6,438 nucleotides of DNA, from positions 1-6,438 of the forward strand of contig CAJJNI010000146.1 of NCBI GenBank assembly GCA_905193085.1, given 5' to 3'. Below the pieces are notes generated by a model that worked only from the letters and a program-made list of their open reading frames with translations, was not told the DNA's origin and ran no database searches. Positions 6,155 through 6,438 of the stretch are shown here, piece after piece. The DNA is from an uncultured Lachnospiraceae bacterium. Its GTDB lineage: Bacteria; Bacillota; Clostridia; Lachnospirales; Lachnospiraceae. Positions within the stretch are counted from its first letter, which is position 1. The number at the start of each line of letters is the position of its first letter. A program made the translations under genes and the position numbers.

Positions 6155-6438
6155 CTACATATAGCTTCTGCATTCTTCTTTCCATTCTTTTAAAATTTCT
6201 TTTATTTTATCATAATATTCACTTATTTTACCAGAACTTTTCAACTGTTTGAGCGATGCAATTTTATCGTTATTCTGTTCAAGACTGTCAGAAATTGACT
6301 GTATTTCATCATCAATAAGTGTATCCAGTTGTTTTACGGACGGCAAATCAAGCATAGCTTCATTATTCGTATCTTCTTTTCCCGCAAGCTTTAATGCAAG
6401 CTTATACTGCTTTAAGCTTTCTGTAGAAGGTGTTATCA
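6155..6438 (-). CDS. C-terminal part of a coiled-coil protein, 5' end outside window
   Basis: The frame stays open from the stop at 6155 to the window edge, giving at least 93 residues (ITPSTESLKQYKLALKLAGK... to ...EECRSYM). A Met codon at 6355 would give only 66 residues, but the open frame upstream has the same charged, helical character and no ribosome binding site marks that Met, so I read it as internal. The visible part is rich in Lys, Glu, Leu and Ser with heptad-like spacing (SISDSLEQNNDKIASLKQL) and has no membrane helix. It lies 42 bases upstream of the 788-residue gene on the same strand. No family is recognised from this fragment. Confidence 0.7.
   Translation of the reverse strand, partial: ITPSTESLKQYKLALKLAGKEDTNNEAMLDLPSVKQLDTLIDDEIQSISDSLEQNNDKIASLKQLKSSGKISEYYDKIKEILKEWKEECRSYM

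Noticed and set aside
6155..6355. 66-residue protein starting at the Met codon at 6355
   Set aside because: The frame is open to the window edge and continues in the same style, so this Met is probably internal.

Overview
The window looks like chromosomal DNA from a low-GC Gram-positive anaerobe of the Clostridia, most likely a Lachnospiraceae-type gut bacterium. This is inferred from AT-rich composition, strong GGAGG ribosome binding sites, an anaerobic corrinoid protein, a PocR/AraC regulator and tRNA genes without encoded CCA ends. The assignment rests on gene style, not on a species marker.

Left part (1-2240). A complete corrinoid protein of the methyltransferase type lies on the + strand and ends at a clean 11-bp hairpin. 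Convergent to it is an AraC-family regulator with a cysteine-rich PocR sensory domain. No corrin-dependent methyltransferase is in the window, so the corrinoid protein's partners must lie upstream of base 1 or elsewhere. The regulator is a plausible controller of this C1/corrinoid locus.

Middle part (2200-2960). Two class II tRNA-Leu genes, anticodons AAG and CAG, lie in tandem on the minus strand with a near-consensus promoter (TTGACA, 17 bp, TATTAT) and a textbook terminator. The AAG anticodon is uncommon in bacteria and implies A34-to-inosine editing. Divergent from the tRNAs is a 79-residue two-helix membrane protein. The region between them carries two inverted repeats with the same AGTGTT/AACACT half-sites, one inside the tRNA promoter. 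A partly paired hairpin separates the small gene from the convergent gene that follows.

Right part (2969-6438). Three minus-strand genes run in series: the end of a coiled-coil protein (5' end outside the window), a 788-residue protein with a long acidic, disordered N-terminal half, a short tandem repeat and a two-helix membrane hairpin flanked by coiled coils, and a 214-residue protein. The last resembles the VTC/CYTH triphosphate-tunnel fold by eye but seems to lack the basic residues used for polyphosphate synthesis. A nested palindrome lies just before it. None of these three has a function I can name. They are the least explained part of the window and could form a membrane-associated assembly.

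There is no CRISPR array, insertion sequence, rRNA or attachment site that I can see, and no stretch above 300 bases lacks a gene.
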